Positions 14,869-22,722 of a stretch of DNA of 31,903 bases are shown here, one piece after another. The DNA is taken from positions 1 through 31,903 of the forward strand of contig JBBQKI010000025.1 in assembly GCA_038326725.1 (NCBI GenBank). The letters are read 5' to 3'. A program made the position numbers and the translations under genes. The notes beneath the pieces are model-generated. The model had not been told where the DNA came from and did no database searches. It was given only the letters and a program-made list of their open reading frames with translations. This stretch comes from JBBQKI01 sp038326725 (GTDB taxonomy: Bacteria; Bacteroidota; Bacteroidia; Flavobacteriales; Flavobacteriaceae). The stretch's first letter is position 1; each line of letters starts with the position of its first letter.

Positions 14869-15579
14869 TTGAAACCCTATTTGGCAAAAACGCCCAAATT
14901 CGTTAAATGGATATTTCCTAAACGGGTTTGGGCGTTTCCCAAAAACACGAATTCGGTTTACCTCACTTTTGACGACGGCCCTATCCCGGAAGTAACGCCT
15001 TGGGTTTTGGATGAACTTAAAAAGCACGGGGCAAAGGCCACTTTTTTTTGCATTGGCGAAAACATCCAGAAACATCCAGAAATTTTCAAAAGAATAATTG
15101 CTGAAGGTCATTCCGTGGGCAACCACACCTTCAATCATTTGAACGGCTGGAAAACCGAAACTTCAGAATATGTGGAAAATGTTTTAAGCTGTGAAGAAAC
15201 AATTTCTTATGTTCTCAATAACTCCCCCTTTAAAGGAGGTCGGGGGGATGTTTTTAATTCAGAATTCAATCCCGAAGTTTCGGGACAGAATTCAGAATTA
15301 TTGTTCCGGCCACCCTATGGAAAAATCACGGGCAAACAAGCTCAATTTCTTCGGAAGAAAGGATATCAAATAATCATGTGGGATGTTTTGAGTGGTGATT
15401 TTGATCAAAATATTTCGGAAGAGAAATGCCTTCAAAACGTAATTAAGAATATTGAACCCGGCACCATCATCGTTTTTCACGATAGCTTAAATGCAGAAAA
15501 AAACCTTCGGTATGTGTTGCCGAAGGCTTTGGGGTTTATTGGGGAGAATAGTTTGTTGTGCAAGGGTTTTAATCAATAA
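14869..15579 (+). CDS. Polysaccharide deacetylase (NodB / CE4 family)
   Basis: This 236-aa protein shows the ordered CE4 motifs: YLTFDDGPIPE (catalytic and metal-binding Asp pair), HSVGNHTFNH (metal-binding histidines), FRPPYGKIT (catalytic-groove Arg), MWDVLSGDFD, and IIVFHDS near the C-terminus. It should remove N- or O-acetyl groups from a polysaccharide such as peptidoglycan or an exopolysaccharide. No signal peptide is evident, though KFVKWIFPKRVWAFP is basic and hydrophobic. The start is a TTG at 14869, because no ATG lies between the DUF2723 stop and the first motif. About 26 residues between the second and third motifs are encoded by palindromic repeat DNA and look like an in-frame insertion. 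The 3' end overlaps the convergent secreted-protein gene by 11 bp. Confidence 0.9.
   Translation: MKPYLAKTPKFVKWIFPKRVWAFPKNTNSVYLTFDDGPIPEVTPWVLDELKKHGAKATFFCIGENIQKHPEIFKRIIAEGHSVGNHTFNHLNGWKTETSEYVENVLSCEETISYVLNNSPFKGGRGDVFNSEFNPEVSGQNSELLFRPPYGKITGKQAQFLRKKGYQIIMWDVLSGDFDQNISEEKCLQNVIKNIEPGTIIVFHDSLNAEKNLRYVLPKALGFIGENSLLCKGFNQ
15218..15300. repeat. Palindromic repeat DNA inserted inside the deacetylase reading frame
   Basis: Two palindromic blocks sit side by side. The first (15221-15247) has a C-run, CCCTTTAAAGG, then a G-run, and can pair with itself. The second (15258-15300) has CCCGAAGTTTCGGG with a perfect 6-bp stem, flanked by direct copies of CAGAATTCA-like sequence. Such blocks are typical of intergenic repeats in flavobacteria, but here they are translated in frame as about 26 residues between CE4 motifs. 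Confidence 0.6.
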
Positions 15580-17032
15580 TAAGATTGTAAGAAGTTACCA
15601 AAAACTGATTTGAACCTGCTCCTGTAGTTCTTTCCACGTAAATCTCAATATAATCTGTCGGGTTGGCCACTACCGTTCCAACGATAGACAATCCTTGTCT
15701 TGCATTGGTATCTACCACATCATAAACAACTTGCGTACCTGTTTGTTGTATTCCGTTTTTATAAATTGAAAATGTAAATCGCATCCCTGCAATAGCTGTA
15801 AATGAAATTGAGCCAATAACGTTTAAGGATCTTGATTTTTTTCCTTCGTAAACTATACTGTTATTGCTATTGGCACCCACTCGAGTTGAGGTCCTAAACA
15901 TCCTAATTGGTGCAGTAGTAACAGGTAGTTTTATAGGAATGGCATCATTCAGTGTTACAATACTAGCCGCAGTGTAATAAATATTTGCTGTGGCCTGTGA
16001 ATCCCCCTCCCGTGGAATACCAGGAGAATCTATAGTCCATGCATTTGTAAAGTTATATCCCGTATAGGAGCTTATAGTATATTTTTTTACATATCCGTTT
16101 GGAGCGGTTGTAGTGCCTGAAAATACTGTACCTAACAATACTCCAGTTGCCAATGCAGGATTTGAACTTACATCCATAGCAACATCAGCACCATCAACAG
16201 AACTAAAACCACTTATTTTTTCAATCAATCCAAATATGCCTGTAAAAGTTTCAAATGTCCCATTATTTGTTGCTAACCAAGCTTGGTTGCTTAAAAGCAA
16301 ATTCCCAATATTGCTATAGGTAATTCCATTTGTATTATTTATAAATTGAACAATATTTCCAAAATAAAGACCCAATCCTGAAATACTGCCTACACTGGTG
16401 GTCATACCGTCAACGACTGTATTTTGAATAATAAGTGAAGTTGGAGTAGAAATGCCTGGCCCCGTAATTTCAAATGCTTTAGAACCCTTTATTGTAATAT
16501 TTCTGATACTTCCTCCAGTACTGCCTTTAAAAACGGTTCCGCCAGTAAAAAAAAGAATATCCTCATTTGCGTCTAGCCCCGATACGTATGCATCATTCAA
16601 ATCAATCGGTACCGTAAGGGTGATTGTACCGTTTATTTCATAATAAGTATTGGACAAAAGGGTAATTTTTCCTGATGCAGGAGTGGGAAAATCTGCGGCC
16701 GATTTAACCAAAACATAATTATTGCGTTTGTCCGATGCTGAATTAATTTTTACCCAAGTGGTTGTTGTGGTATCGTAATAATAAAAAGCTTTTAATGTAG
16801 TATCATAGACCATTAGACTATTTGCGGGAGTAGTTATAGCGGTTCTTTGAGCTGTTGTCATCCTTGGTGCCAGCATCCCTTGAGTGGTAGAAGTAATATC
16901 CAAAATGGAGGTTGGGTCTGGACTGGTGTTTCCAATTCCAATTTGGGAATTCATGGGCATTGCAATGATGGAAATGAAGATAAGCAACAGTACGCTTTTC
17001 AGCGTACCGCAGAAGCTTTTTGGGGATAACAT
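15569..17032 (-). CDS. Secreted protein with fibre-like N-terminal repeat region, function unknown
   Basis: This 487-aa protein has a signal peptide (hydrophobic run VLLLIFISIIAMPMNSQ, cleavage near residue 30). IGIGNTSPDPTSILDI, GMLAPRMTTAQRTAI and NSLMVYDTTLKAFYYYD follow. This opening is common to many exported Bacteroidota proteins of surface or tail-fibre-like type. The rest is rich in Thr, Ser, Asn and Ile with beta-helix-like spacing (TVFKGSTGGSIRNITIKGSKAFEI) and few charged residues, which suggests an extended beta structure. There is no T9SS C-terminal sorting domain that I can recognise. It stands alone on the minus strand and overlaps the convergent deacetylase gene by 11 bp. A structural or adhesive surface role is a guess from composition. 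Confidence 0.8.
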   Translation of the reverse strand: MLSPKSFCGTLKSVLLLIFISIIAMPMNSQIGIGNTSPDPTSILDITSTTQGMLAPRMTTAQRTAITTPANSLMVYDTTLKAFYYYDTTTTTWVKINSASDKRNNYVLVKSAADFPTPASGKITLLSNTYYEINGTITLTVPIDLNDAYVSGLDANEDILFFTGGTVFKGSTGGSIRNITIKGSKAFEITGPGISTPTSLIIQNTVVDGMTTSVGSISGLGLYFGNIVQFINNTNGITYSNIGNLLLSNQAWLATNNGTFETFTGIFGLIEKISGFSSVDGADVAMDVSSNPALATGVLLGTVFSGTTTAPNGYVKKYTISSYTGYNFTNAWTIDSPGIPREGDSQATANIYYTAASIVTLNDAIPIKLPVTTAPIRMFRTSTRVGANSNNSIVYEGKKSRSLNVIGSISFTAIAGMRFTFSIYKNGIQQTGTQVVYDVVDTNARQGLSIVGTVVANPTDYIEIYVERTTGAGSNQFLVTSYNLIID

Positions 17033-17106
17033 GACTTTCGAATTTTAAATTAGCAAAACTTTTTTTTTGTAAAGGTAGGTCGTTTATCGGTGAAAATTAC
17101 ATTTAA

Positions 17107-17298
17107 CCTAAAATAAATATAAATTTTTCTTATAAATATGTTAATGTTTTTAAATGTTGGCGTGAAGATCAAACCCAAAATGTAAGAGAAGTTGGGGAAA
17201 ACAATTGTGAACAGTGGTATTACACTAAAGAAACCGTGAGAAAAATTCTAAAATTTAAAGGATGGGGTTCTATAGGTATTCCTTTACTAGCCCAATAA
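17107..17298 (+). pseudogene. Possible coding remnant in the gap before the thioredoxin-like gene
   Basis: A plus-strand frame is open for 63 codons. From 17155 it reads CWREDQTQNVREVGENNCEQ and goes on to a stop at 17296-17298. The residue mix looks like protein, but there is no start codon, and the last 27 bases overlap the thioredoxin-like gene on the other strand. It is best read as a fragment of a decayed gene, or chance. Confidence 0.25.
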
Positions 17299-17566
17299 GT
17301 GTATTGGCATCCTGCTCCCCGCTTTGGCGCCACTTCATTTCGCCTTCTTTGTAGATCATAAATGTGGGCAGTCCCTTCACCCTAAGGGCGTCCGAGAGTT
17401 CCTTGTTTTTTTCAACGTCTATTTTAATTACACGGGCTTTGTCACCCAAGGCAGCGGCAACGTCACGTAACACAGGGTGCATTCCTTTACAGGCTTCGTC
17501 CCATTCGGCATAAAAGTCCAAAAGGACCGGGACTTTGGTTTCGATTAATTCCCCAAATTTTGACAT
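17270..17566 (-). CDS. Thioredoxin-fold protein with a single active-site cysteine
   Basis: This 98-aa protein has the full thioredoxin fold order: VPVLLDFYAEW, the active-site helix, ARVIKIDVEKNKEL, GLPTFMIYKEGEMKW with the cis-proline, and a C-terminal helix. The usual WCGPCK is WDEACK at 22-27, so the first, nucleophilic cysteine is Asp23 and only Cys26 remains. Normal disulfide exchange by a dithiol mechanism is therefore not possible. It could act as a monothiol, a chaperone or a binding protein. It is short but otherwise normal in length. It is 55 bp downstream of the metallophosphoesterase gene, with its own -7 element in between. Confidence 0.88.
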   Translation of the reverse strand: MSKFGELIETKVPVLLDFYAEWDEACKGMHPVLRDVAAALGDKARVIKIDVEKNKELSDALRVKGLPTFMIYKEGEMKWRQSGEQDANTLIGLVKEYL

Positions 17567-17599
17567 CTTTTTTAAGGTATTACTTGAACATTGGTTCTA

Positions 17600-17607
17600 C
17601 AAATATA
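17600..17607 (-). promoter_or_regulatory. Candidate -7 promoter element for the thioredoxin-like gene
   Basis: The minus strand reads TATATTTG, matching TAnnTTTG, 33 bp before the start codon at 17566. No good -33 TTTG is seen at 19 bp spacing. Confidence 0.45.
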
Positions 17608-17621
17608 GCATTTCCCCATTA

Positions 17622-18851
17622 TTAAACGCTATCACGCTTTTTTTTAAGTTTTATCACGGTAATTTCTGGCCAAATACCCACCCTGCCGGGATAGCCCAAA
17701 TATCCAAAACCACGGTTCACATTGATGTACCGCCCCAATTCTTCATAAATTCCCGCCCAATTTTCGTACCGGTATTTAACTGGGCTCCACTTGATCCATC
17801 CAGGTATTTCGATGCCGAATTGCATTCCGTGGGTATGCCCACTTAGGGTTAACTGAAAATTTCGGGGGTCATTTTTAACCATCGATTTCCAATGCGAAGG
17901 ATCGTGCGACATCAATATTTTGAAATCTTCGTTCAAAACCCCAGCAAAAGCTTTATCGAGATCACCGGCTTTTTTAAAACCTCCCTCGCCCCAATTTTCC
18001 ACGCCTATCAGAGCAAGCCTTTCGCCATTACGCTCCAAAAATTGCGACTCGTTCAATAAAAGGTTCCAGCCCATTCCTTTTTGTATAGCTTTCAATTGGG
18101 AAAGATTTTCAGCTTGTTCTGTTTTTGAGGCCCAATCAATATAATCGCCGTAATCGTGGTTTCCCAATATTGAAAAAACGCCATCCTTTGCATTTAGGGT
18201 TGAGAACATTTCTTTCCAATTATCTAATTCTTCGGCCAGATTGTTTACCAAATCGCCTGTAAAAAGGATAACATCGCTTTGCTGTTTATTAATAAGATCG
18301 ATGCCATATTGTATTTTATTGGCATTATCGAAACTGCCACAATGGATATCGCTGATTTGGGTAAGGGTATACCCATCAAAGGCTTCCGGCAAGTCATCAA
18401 ATTCAAGGGAATAATTTAAAACTCTATAATCATATTTTCCACGGTACATTCCATAAAACAAGGAAGCAAAAGGAATTGCGGCAACGCCCAGTGCTAAAGT
18501 GCTGATGAATTTCCTTCGGGATGGGATGTGGAAACCTTCGTTATGTTCGGCCACTTTAAAGAATACCCCCACAAAAAGCCTAATGATATCTTCCCCGAAC
18601 ATAAAAAGGATGACCACCAATTTTGGAACAAACAAGCTCAGAAAAATTCCAAAAACATACATTTTTTCCGGGGACATCATTCGTGAGCTGCCCGCAAAGC
18701 TCAATTGATAGATCAAAGCCGCTAGCACCAACAGCGAAGCCAATACATAAACCCCGTAAATCCAAGGATTTCGGGTAACGGTTTTCAAGGCTTGAAAAGC
18801 ATAAATATCAACAAGAATATAAATGGCAATAAAAATGACCCAACGCATCAT
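17622..18851 (-). CDS. Membrane-anchored calcineurin-like metallophosphoesterase (YkuE-type)
   Basis: This 409-aa protein has three hydrophobic segments in the first 100 residues, then SRRKFISTLALGVAAIPFASLFYG (111-134), a Tat-like twin-arginine motif with a further hydrophobic stretch. The catalytic domain follows: TQISDIHCG (164-172, Asp168 and His170), FTGDLVNN (197-204), LGNHDYGDY (229-237), LMSHDPSHW and LSGHTHGMQFG. These are the five metal-binding blocks of the calcineurin-like family, all intact. The topology puts the active site outside the cytoplasm, as for YkuE-like enzymes. The substrate, whether a phosphodiester lipid or a nucleotide, cannot be told from sequence. It is a single gene upstream of the thioredoxin-like gene. 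Confidence 0.88.
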   Translation of the reverse strand: MMRWVIFIAIYILVDIYAFQALKTVTRNPWIYGVYVLASLLVLAALIYQLSFAGSSRMMSPEKMYVFGIFLSLFVPKLVVILFMFGEDIIRLFVGVFFKVAEHNEGFHIPSRRKFISTLALGVAAIPFASLFYGMYRGKYDYRVLNYSLEFDDLPEAFDGYTLTQISDIHCGSFDNANKIQYGIDLINKQQSDVILFTGDLVNNLAEELDNWKEMFSTLNAKDGVFSILGNHDYGDYIDWASKTEQAENLSQLKAIQKGMGWNLLLNESQFLERNGERLALIGVENWGEGGFKKAGDLDKAFAGVLNEDFKILMSHDPSHWKSMVKNDPRNFQLTLSGHTHGMQFGIEIPGWIKWSPVKYRYENWAGIYEELGRYINVNRGFGYLGYPGRVGIWPEITVIKLKKKRDSV

Positions 18852-19043
18852 GGAAAGTTTGTTAGTTGGTTAGCAATTTTTTTTCAAAGGTGCGAAAATG
18901 TAAATGAAGTGGGGTAAAATTTCGGTTCCACTTTTTCAATTGACTAAAAGATAAAAAGGGCAATAAAAAAATTTAAGTATCATTTTGTCAAACACATAGC
19001 ATTAATTTAATACTGCCTTAAACCTCGGCTAAAAATAGCGTTT

Positions 19044-19051
19044 TACATTTG
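19044..19051 (+). promoter_or_regulatory. Candidate plus-strand -7 promoter element
   Basis: TACATTTG matches TAnnTTTG exactly. It points toward the hairpin at 19094-19122, between two minus-strand genes, so it would drive only a short transcript. Confidence 0.4.
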
Positions 19052-19056
19052 TAAAA

Positions 19057-19122
19057 GAAAAGCAAAATGGGATCCACATTTTGAATTGAAGGGAAAAGCC
19101 GCTTGGGGAAGCGGCTTTTTTT
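19057..19122 (+). ncRNA. Candidate short RNA between the metallophosphoesterase and cphA genes
   Basis: A plus-strand -7 box at 19044-19051 is followed about 43 bp later by a strong terminator hairpin. The stretch has no conserved reading frame beyond a 5-codon ATG-TGA at 19068-19085. The predicted RNA is about 65 nt and ends at the 3' end of cphA on the opposite strand. No known RNA family is recognised; the evidence is only promoter plus terminator. Confidence 0.3.
19094..19122. terminator. Strong hairpin terminator at the 3' end of cphA
   Basis: AAAAGCCGCTT pairs perfectly with AAGCGGCTTTT around a GGGG loop. On the plus strand the stem is followed by a long T-run, and on the minus strand by TTTTCCC. 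It overlaps the cphA stop codon. It can end cphA transcription and would work better still for plus-strand transcripts. Confidence 0.8.
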
Positions 19123-21757
19123 ATCCTGAAAATTTCTCGCCCTTACTTTCCTGTTCCTTAAATTTCATTACCAGTTCCAGCGCATCGGGTACCACATCGC
19201 TACAAATAACAAGCAACGAATCCTTTTTTGCATGGGTAACGGCATAAATTATAGCTTCCCGCTCAGAACGTATTATGGTTATTTTTTTGTTTGGGGAATT
19301 TGACTTTACCCCATCTTCAAGGTTTTTGATTAAATCATTTTCATTTTTGCCCCGCAAATCCTTATCCAATCGGATAATTACCTCGTCAAACATTTCGGCG
19401 GCAATACTGCCCACTTCCCTGATATCCTCGTCTCGCCTGTCGCCCACCCCTGCAATAATACCCACTTTGACCGTAGCCTCTACATTTGCAACAAATTTTT
19501 GCAAGGCTCGCATTCCTGCAGGATTGTGGGCATAATCCAAAAGGAACTGGAAATTATTAAATTGGAACATGTTCATCCTTCCCGGGGTTTGGGCAGCTGA
19601 AGGAATAAAGGTTTCCAATGCTGTCTTTATCCCGTCCATCGTGAAGCCTCGAGTATAGGCAGTAAGTACCGCTGGAAGTATATTTTGAATCATAAATTCA
19701 GCTTTCCCCCCAAAAGCCAAGGGCACATCGATGGCCTTCATTATCCTTAATTTCCATTGGGCCTTGCAAATGGTGATGTAACCATTTTCATAAATCGCTG
19801 TCAAGCCGCCCAACTTTTGCATCGCCTTTATCCTCGGATTTTCTTCATCCATGGAAAAAAGGGCTACGTTACAGTTTACGGTACGCCTCATTTCATAAAC
19901 AAGGTCGTCATCGGCATTTAAAATGGCATATCCGTCTTTTAAAACAGTTTCCGGGATAACGCCTTTTGCTTTTGCCAATTGTTCGATGGTATGAACGCCC
20001 TTTAGGCCCAAATGGTCCCCGGTTACATTGGTTACAATTCCCACATCGCATTTATGAAAACCGAGCCCGGCCCTTAATAATCCACCCCTTGCACATTCCA
20101 ACACCGCGAAATTCACGGTGGGGTCCTTTAATACAAATTCGGCGCTTACAGGGCCCGTGCAATCGCCTGTCATCATCAATTGGTTTTGAATATAAATTCC
20201 ATCGGTAGTGGTATAACCCACCCTGCAACCGTTAATTTTTGCCATGTGCGCAATTAACCTTGTTGTAGTAGTTTTACCATTTGTCCCCGTAATGGCAATT
20301 ATGGGAATCCTGCCATTGCTTTGGTTTCTGGGAGGGAATAATTTATCGATTACTTGCGAGGCAACATTTCTGGGAAGACCAATAGCGGGGGCCAAGTGCA
20401 TCCGGAAACCGGGGGCTGCATTCACCTCAAGCACGGAACCACCAGTTTCGGACAAAGGTTTACTGATGTCCGTTGTCATCACATCGATACCGCAGATATC
20501 GAGGTCTATTATTTTTGAAATTCGTTCCGCCATAGCCACGTTGGCGGGATGAACAATATCCGTAACATCTTCGGAAGTTCCGCCCGTACTCAAGTTGGCT
20601 GTATCTTTTAAGTGAAGTATCTCGCCTTCGGCAATCACTGATTTTTCGGTATAACCCTTCGCCTTTAAAATAGTTTTGGTGAGCTGATTTAGAGTAATCA
20701 TCGTCAACACATTTTCGTGACCATAACCTCGGCGGGGATCGCTGTTAACAGCTTCCACCAATTCCTTTACAGTAGATTTGCCGTCGCCCACCACATGGGC
20801 GGGGGTGCGCTTGGCTGCAGCCACCAAAACATTATCGATAACTAAAAGCCTATAATCTTCACCAGCTATAAATTTCTCCACGATGATTTTTCGCGAAACC
20901 AGTTTCGCTTCTTTGAAAGCTTCAATAGCGTGTTTTTCAGACTGAATGTTAATAGTGATTCCTCTCCCGTGATTCCCGTCTATGGGTTTTATTACCAAAG
21001 GAAAGCCAACATAATTACAGGCATCTTTTAAATCTTCTTTATCAGTAATAATAGTTCCGCGTGGCACTTCTATCTTGGCTTGTTCCAACAGAAATTTAGT
21101 GTCTTCCTTGTTGCAGGCCAAGTCCACCCCAATATTGCTGGTTTCACTGGTAATGGTAGCTTGTATCCTTTTTTGATTTGCACCGTAACCCAGTTGGCAC
21201 AATGAATTCCTGTTCAAACGAATCCAAGGAATTCCTCTGCGGGCTGCTTCTTGCACGATGGATTCGGTACTTGGCCCCAAGCGTTCATCTTCACGCATTT
21301 CCCGCATTTCCTGAATATCTTTTTCAAGATTGTAATCCTTTCCGGCTATTAAGGCTTCGCAAATGGCAACGGCAGCTTTTGCAGCATATACCCCAACTTT
21401 TTCTTCTTCATAGGAAAAAACCACATTGTAAACCCCGGTTTCTCCATAGCCACGGGTTCTGCCAAAGCCAGTATCCATTCCAGCAAGGGTCTGAATTTCC
21501 AAAGCAATGTGCTCTATAATATGCCCCATCCAAGTGCCGCGATCAACCCGCATAAAAAAACCGCCTTCCATTTCTTCGGAACAGTGATGGGTAAACAGGC
21601 TGGGCAGCATTTTTTTGATCCGGTCCGCAAAGCCCTCGATTTTATTAGATGGAAATTCTTCCATTTCCTCTAGGTCAAGGACCATTACAATTAGTTTATG
21701 CCGGCGTACCGACCAGTAGTTGGGACCACGTAGGGCGTGGATTTTCCTTATTTTCAT
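19121..21757 (-). CDS. cphA: Cyanophycin synthetase
   Basis: At 878 aa this has the normal length and domain order of CphA. The N-terminal domain (1-160) includes GTWMGHIIEHIALEIQ with HxxEH at 79-83. An ATP-grasp domain (about 215-475) has PLVIKPIDGNHGRGI and the metal-binding EVNAAPGFRMH (Asn446). A Mur ligase-like domain (from about 484) has the P-loop GTNGKTTTT (491-499), VTGDHLGLKG, and DYAHNPAG. The ATP-grasp half adds Asp to the backbone and the Mur-like half adds Arg to its side chain, making multi-L-arginyl-poly-L-aspartate granules in the cytoplasm. The divergent cyanophycinase and the isoaspartyl peptidase beside it confirm the role. No key motif is missing. Arg may be partly replaced by other basic amino acids; the sequence does not tell. 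Confidence 0.95.
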   Translation of the reverse strand: MKIRKIHALRGPNYWSVRRHKLIVMVLDLEEMEEFPSNKIEGFADRIKKMLPSLFTHHCSEEMEGGFFMRVDRGTWMGHIIEHIALEIQTLAGMDTGFGRTRGYGETGVYNVVFSYEEEKVGVYAAKAAVAICEALIAGKDYNLEKDIQEMREMREDERLGPSTESIVQEAARRGIPWIRLNRNSLCQLGYGANQKRIQATITSETSNIGVDLACNKEDTKFLLEQAKIEVPRGTIITDKEDLKDACNYVGFPLVIKPIDGNHGRGITINIQSEKHAIEAFKEAKLVSRKIIVEKFIAGEDYRLLVIDNVLVAAAKRTPAHVVGDGKSTVKELVEAVNSDPRRGYGHENVLTMITLNQLTKTILKAKGYTEKSVIAEGEILHLKDTANLSTGGTSEDVTDIVHPANVAMAERISKIIDLDICGIDVMTTDISKPLSETGGSVLEVNAAPGFRMHLAPAIGLPRNVASQVIDKLFPPRNQSNGRIPIIAITGTNGKTTTTRLIAHMAKINGCRVGYTTTDGIYIQNQLMMTGDCTGPVSAEFVLKDPTVNFAVLECARGGLLRAGLGFHKCDVGIVTNVTGDHLGLKGVHTIEQLAKAKGVIPETVLKDGYAILNADDDLVYEMRRTVNCNVALFSMDEENPRIKAMQKLGGLTAIYENGYITICKAQWKLRIMKAIDVPLAFGGKAEFMIQNILPAVLTAYTRGFTMDGIKTALETFIPSAAQTPGRMNMFQFNNFQFLLDYAHNPAGMRALQKFVANVEATVKVGIIAGVGDRRDEDIREVGSIAAEMFDEVIIRLDKDLRGKNENDLIKNLEDGVKSNSPNKKITIIRSEREAIIYAVTHAKKDSLLVICSDVVPDALELVMKFKEQESKGEKFSG

Positions 21758-21824
21758 AATTTTAAAATTTAACCGGCGTTATAGAATTTCATAAATATAT
21801 GATTTTTTCTTTAACAATTAACCC

Positions 21825-21832
21825 TATTTTTG
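21825..21832 (+). promoter_or_regulatory. Candidate -7 promoter element for cyanophycinase
   Basis: TATTTTTG matches TAnnTTTG, 20 bp before the ATG at 21853. It lies inside the possible N-terminal extension from 21799, which supports the downstream start. A -33 TTTG is not clear. Confidence 0.45.
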
Positions 21833-21852
21833 CAGGCAACAAAATCAGTTAC

Positions 21853-22722
21853 ATGAGCATAAAAGGAACATTGATCCCCATCGGTGGAAACGAAAATAAA
21901 GGCGTCAGGACTAGTGAAAAATTTACTATAGAATACATTAACAAAAGCATTTTGGCCCGGGTAGTAAAGGAAAGCGGCGGAAAAAATTCCTTCTTCGTGG
22001 TAATCACCACCGCAACGAGCATTCCGGCTGAAGTTAGTGTTATGTACAAAAAGGCATTTGAAAGGCTGGGCTGCACCAATGTTCAAATGCTGGACATTCG
22101 CAGCAGGGAAGAATCCGAAGCCAAAGAAAATATTGCCTTAATAAAGAAAGCAGATTGCGTAATGTTTTCCGGTGGCGATCAATCCAATATTACCCGATAC
22201 ATTGGTGGTACTATAATGCATAAAATCCTTTTGGAGCGGTTGGCGGATGAAGAATTCGTGATTGCAGGTACCAGTGCCGGGGCCATGTGTATGTCTCAGG
22301 AAATGATTACGGGAAGCGATCCCCGAAAACCATTTATAAAAGGTTCTTTGCATATGGGTGAAGGAATGGGTTTTATCCACAACATTATTTTTGATTCCCA
22401 TTTTATAAGAAGAAGGAGGTTTGGAAGGTTGGCTTCAGCAGTAGCAAAATTTCCGAATCTTATCGGGATAGGGCTGGATGAAGACACAGGATTGGTTATC
22501 AAAGATTGCAATATGTGCGAAATCATCGGGACCGGAATGGTCATCCTTTTTGATCCATCACGAGTGAGGTACAATAATCAAAGTGTTTCAGAAGTGGGCG
22601 AAACCATGTCCCTCACCAATTTAAGGACCCATATATTAGCGAATGGTGATCGTTTCGACATCAAGCAAAACAAGATAAAAATCTCCCCTGCGCATATTGT
22701 AGTGGATGCTCAATATTTGTAA
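21853..22722 (+). CDS. cphB: Cyanophycinase
   Basis: With the start at 21853 this is a 289-aa serine peptidase of the S51-like family. The nucleophile elbow GTSAGAM holds the catalytic Ser141. FSGGDQSNITRYIGG (105-119) and FDSHFIRRRRFGRL are typical CphB blocks. It cuts cyanophycin exolytically into beta-Asp-Arg dipeptides in the cytoplasm. The frame could start 18 codons earlier, but that stretch contains the promoter-like TATTTTTG, and MSIKGTLIPIGG is the normal N-terminus. No convincing signal peptide is present in the chosen form, so it is an intracellular enzyme for mobilising the store rather than a scavenging secreted one. It diverges from cphA over 95 bp and overlaps the convergent peptidase gene by 13 bp. 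Confidence 0.93.
   Translation: MSIKGTLIPIGGNENKGVRTSEKFTIEYINKSILARVVKESGGKNSFFVVITTATSIPAEVSVMYKKAFERLGCTNVQMLDIRSREESEAKENIALIKKADCVMFSGGDQSNITRYIGGTIMHKILLERLADEEFVIAGTSAGAMCMSQEMITGSDPRKPFIKGSLHMGEGMGFIHNIIFDSHFIRRRRFGRLASAVAKFPNLIGIGLDEDTGLVIKDCNMCEIIGTGMVILFDPSRVRYNNQSVSEVGETMSLTNLRTHILANGDRFDIKQNKIKISPAHIVVDAQYL

Noticed and set aside
15221..15300. CRISPR-like interpretation of the adjacent palindromic blocks
   Set aside because: The two blocks differ in sequence, there is no regular repeat-spacer pattern, and the stretch is translated in frame within a gene.
11488..15579. Many long antisense frames within DUF2723, deacetylase, cphA, polA and other genes
   Set aside because: They are shadows of the real reading frames, with low-complexity Phe/Ser/Leu-rich or Arg/His-rich translations and no motifs.
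21799..21852. 18-codon extension of cyanophycinase resembling a short signal peptide (IFSLTINPIFAGN)
   Set aside because: It contains an exact TAnnTTTG box and precedes the normal MSIKGTLIPIGG start. An exported cyanophycinase is possible but not supported.
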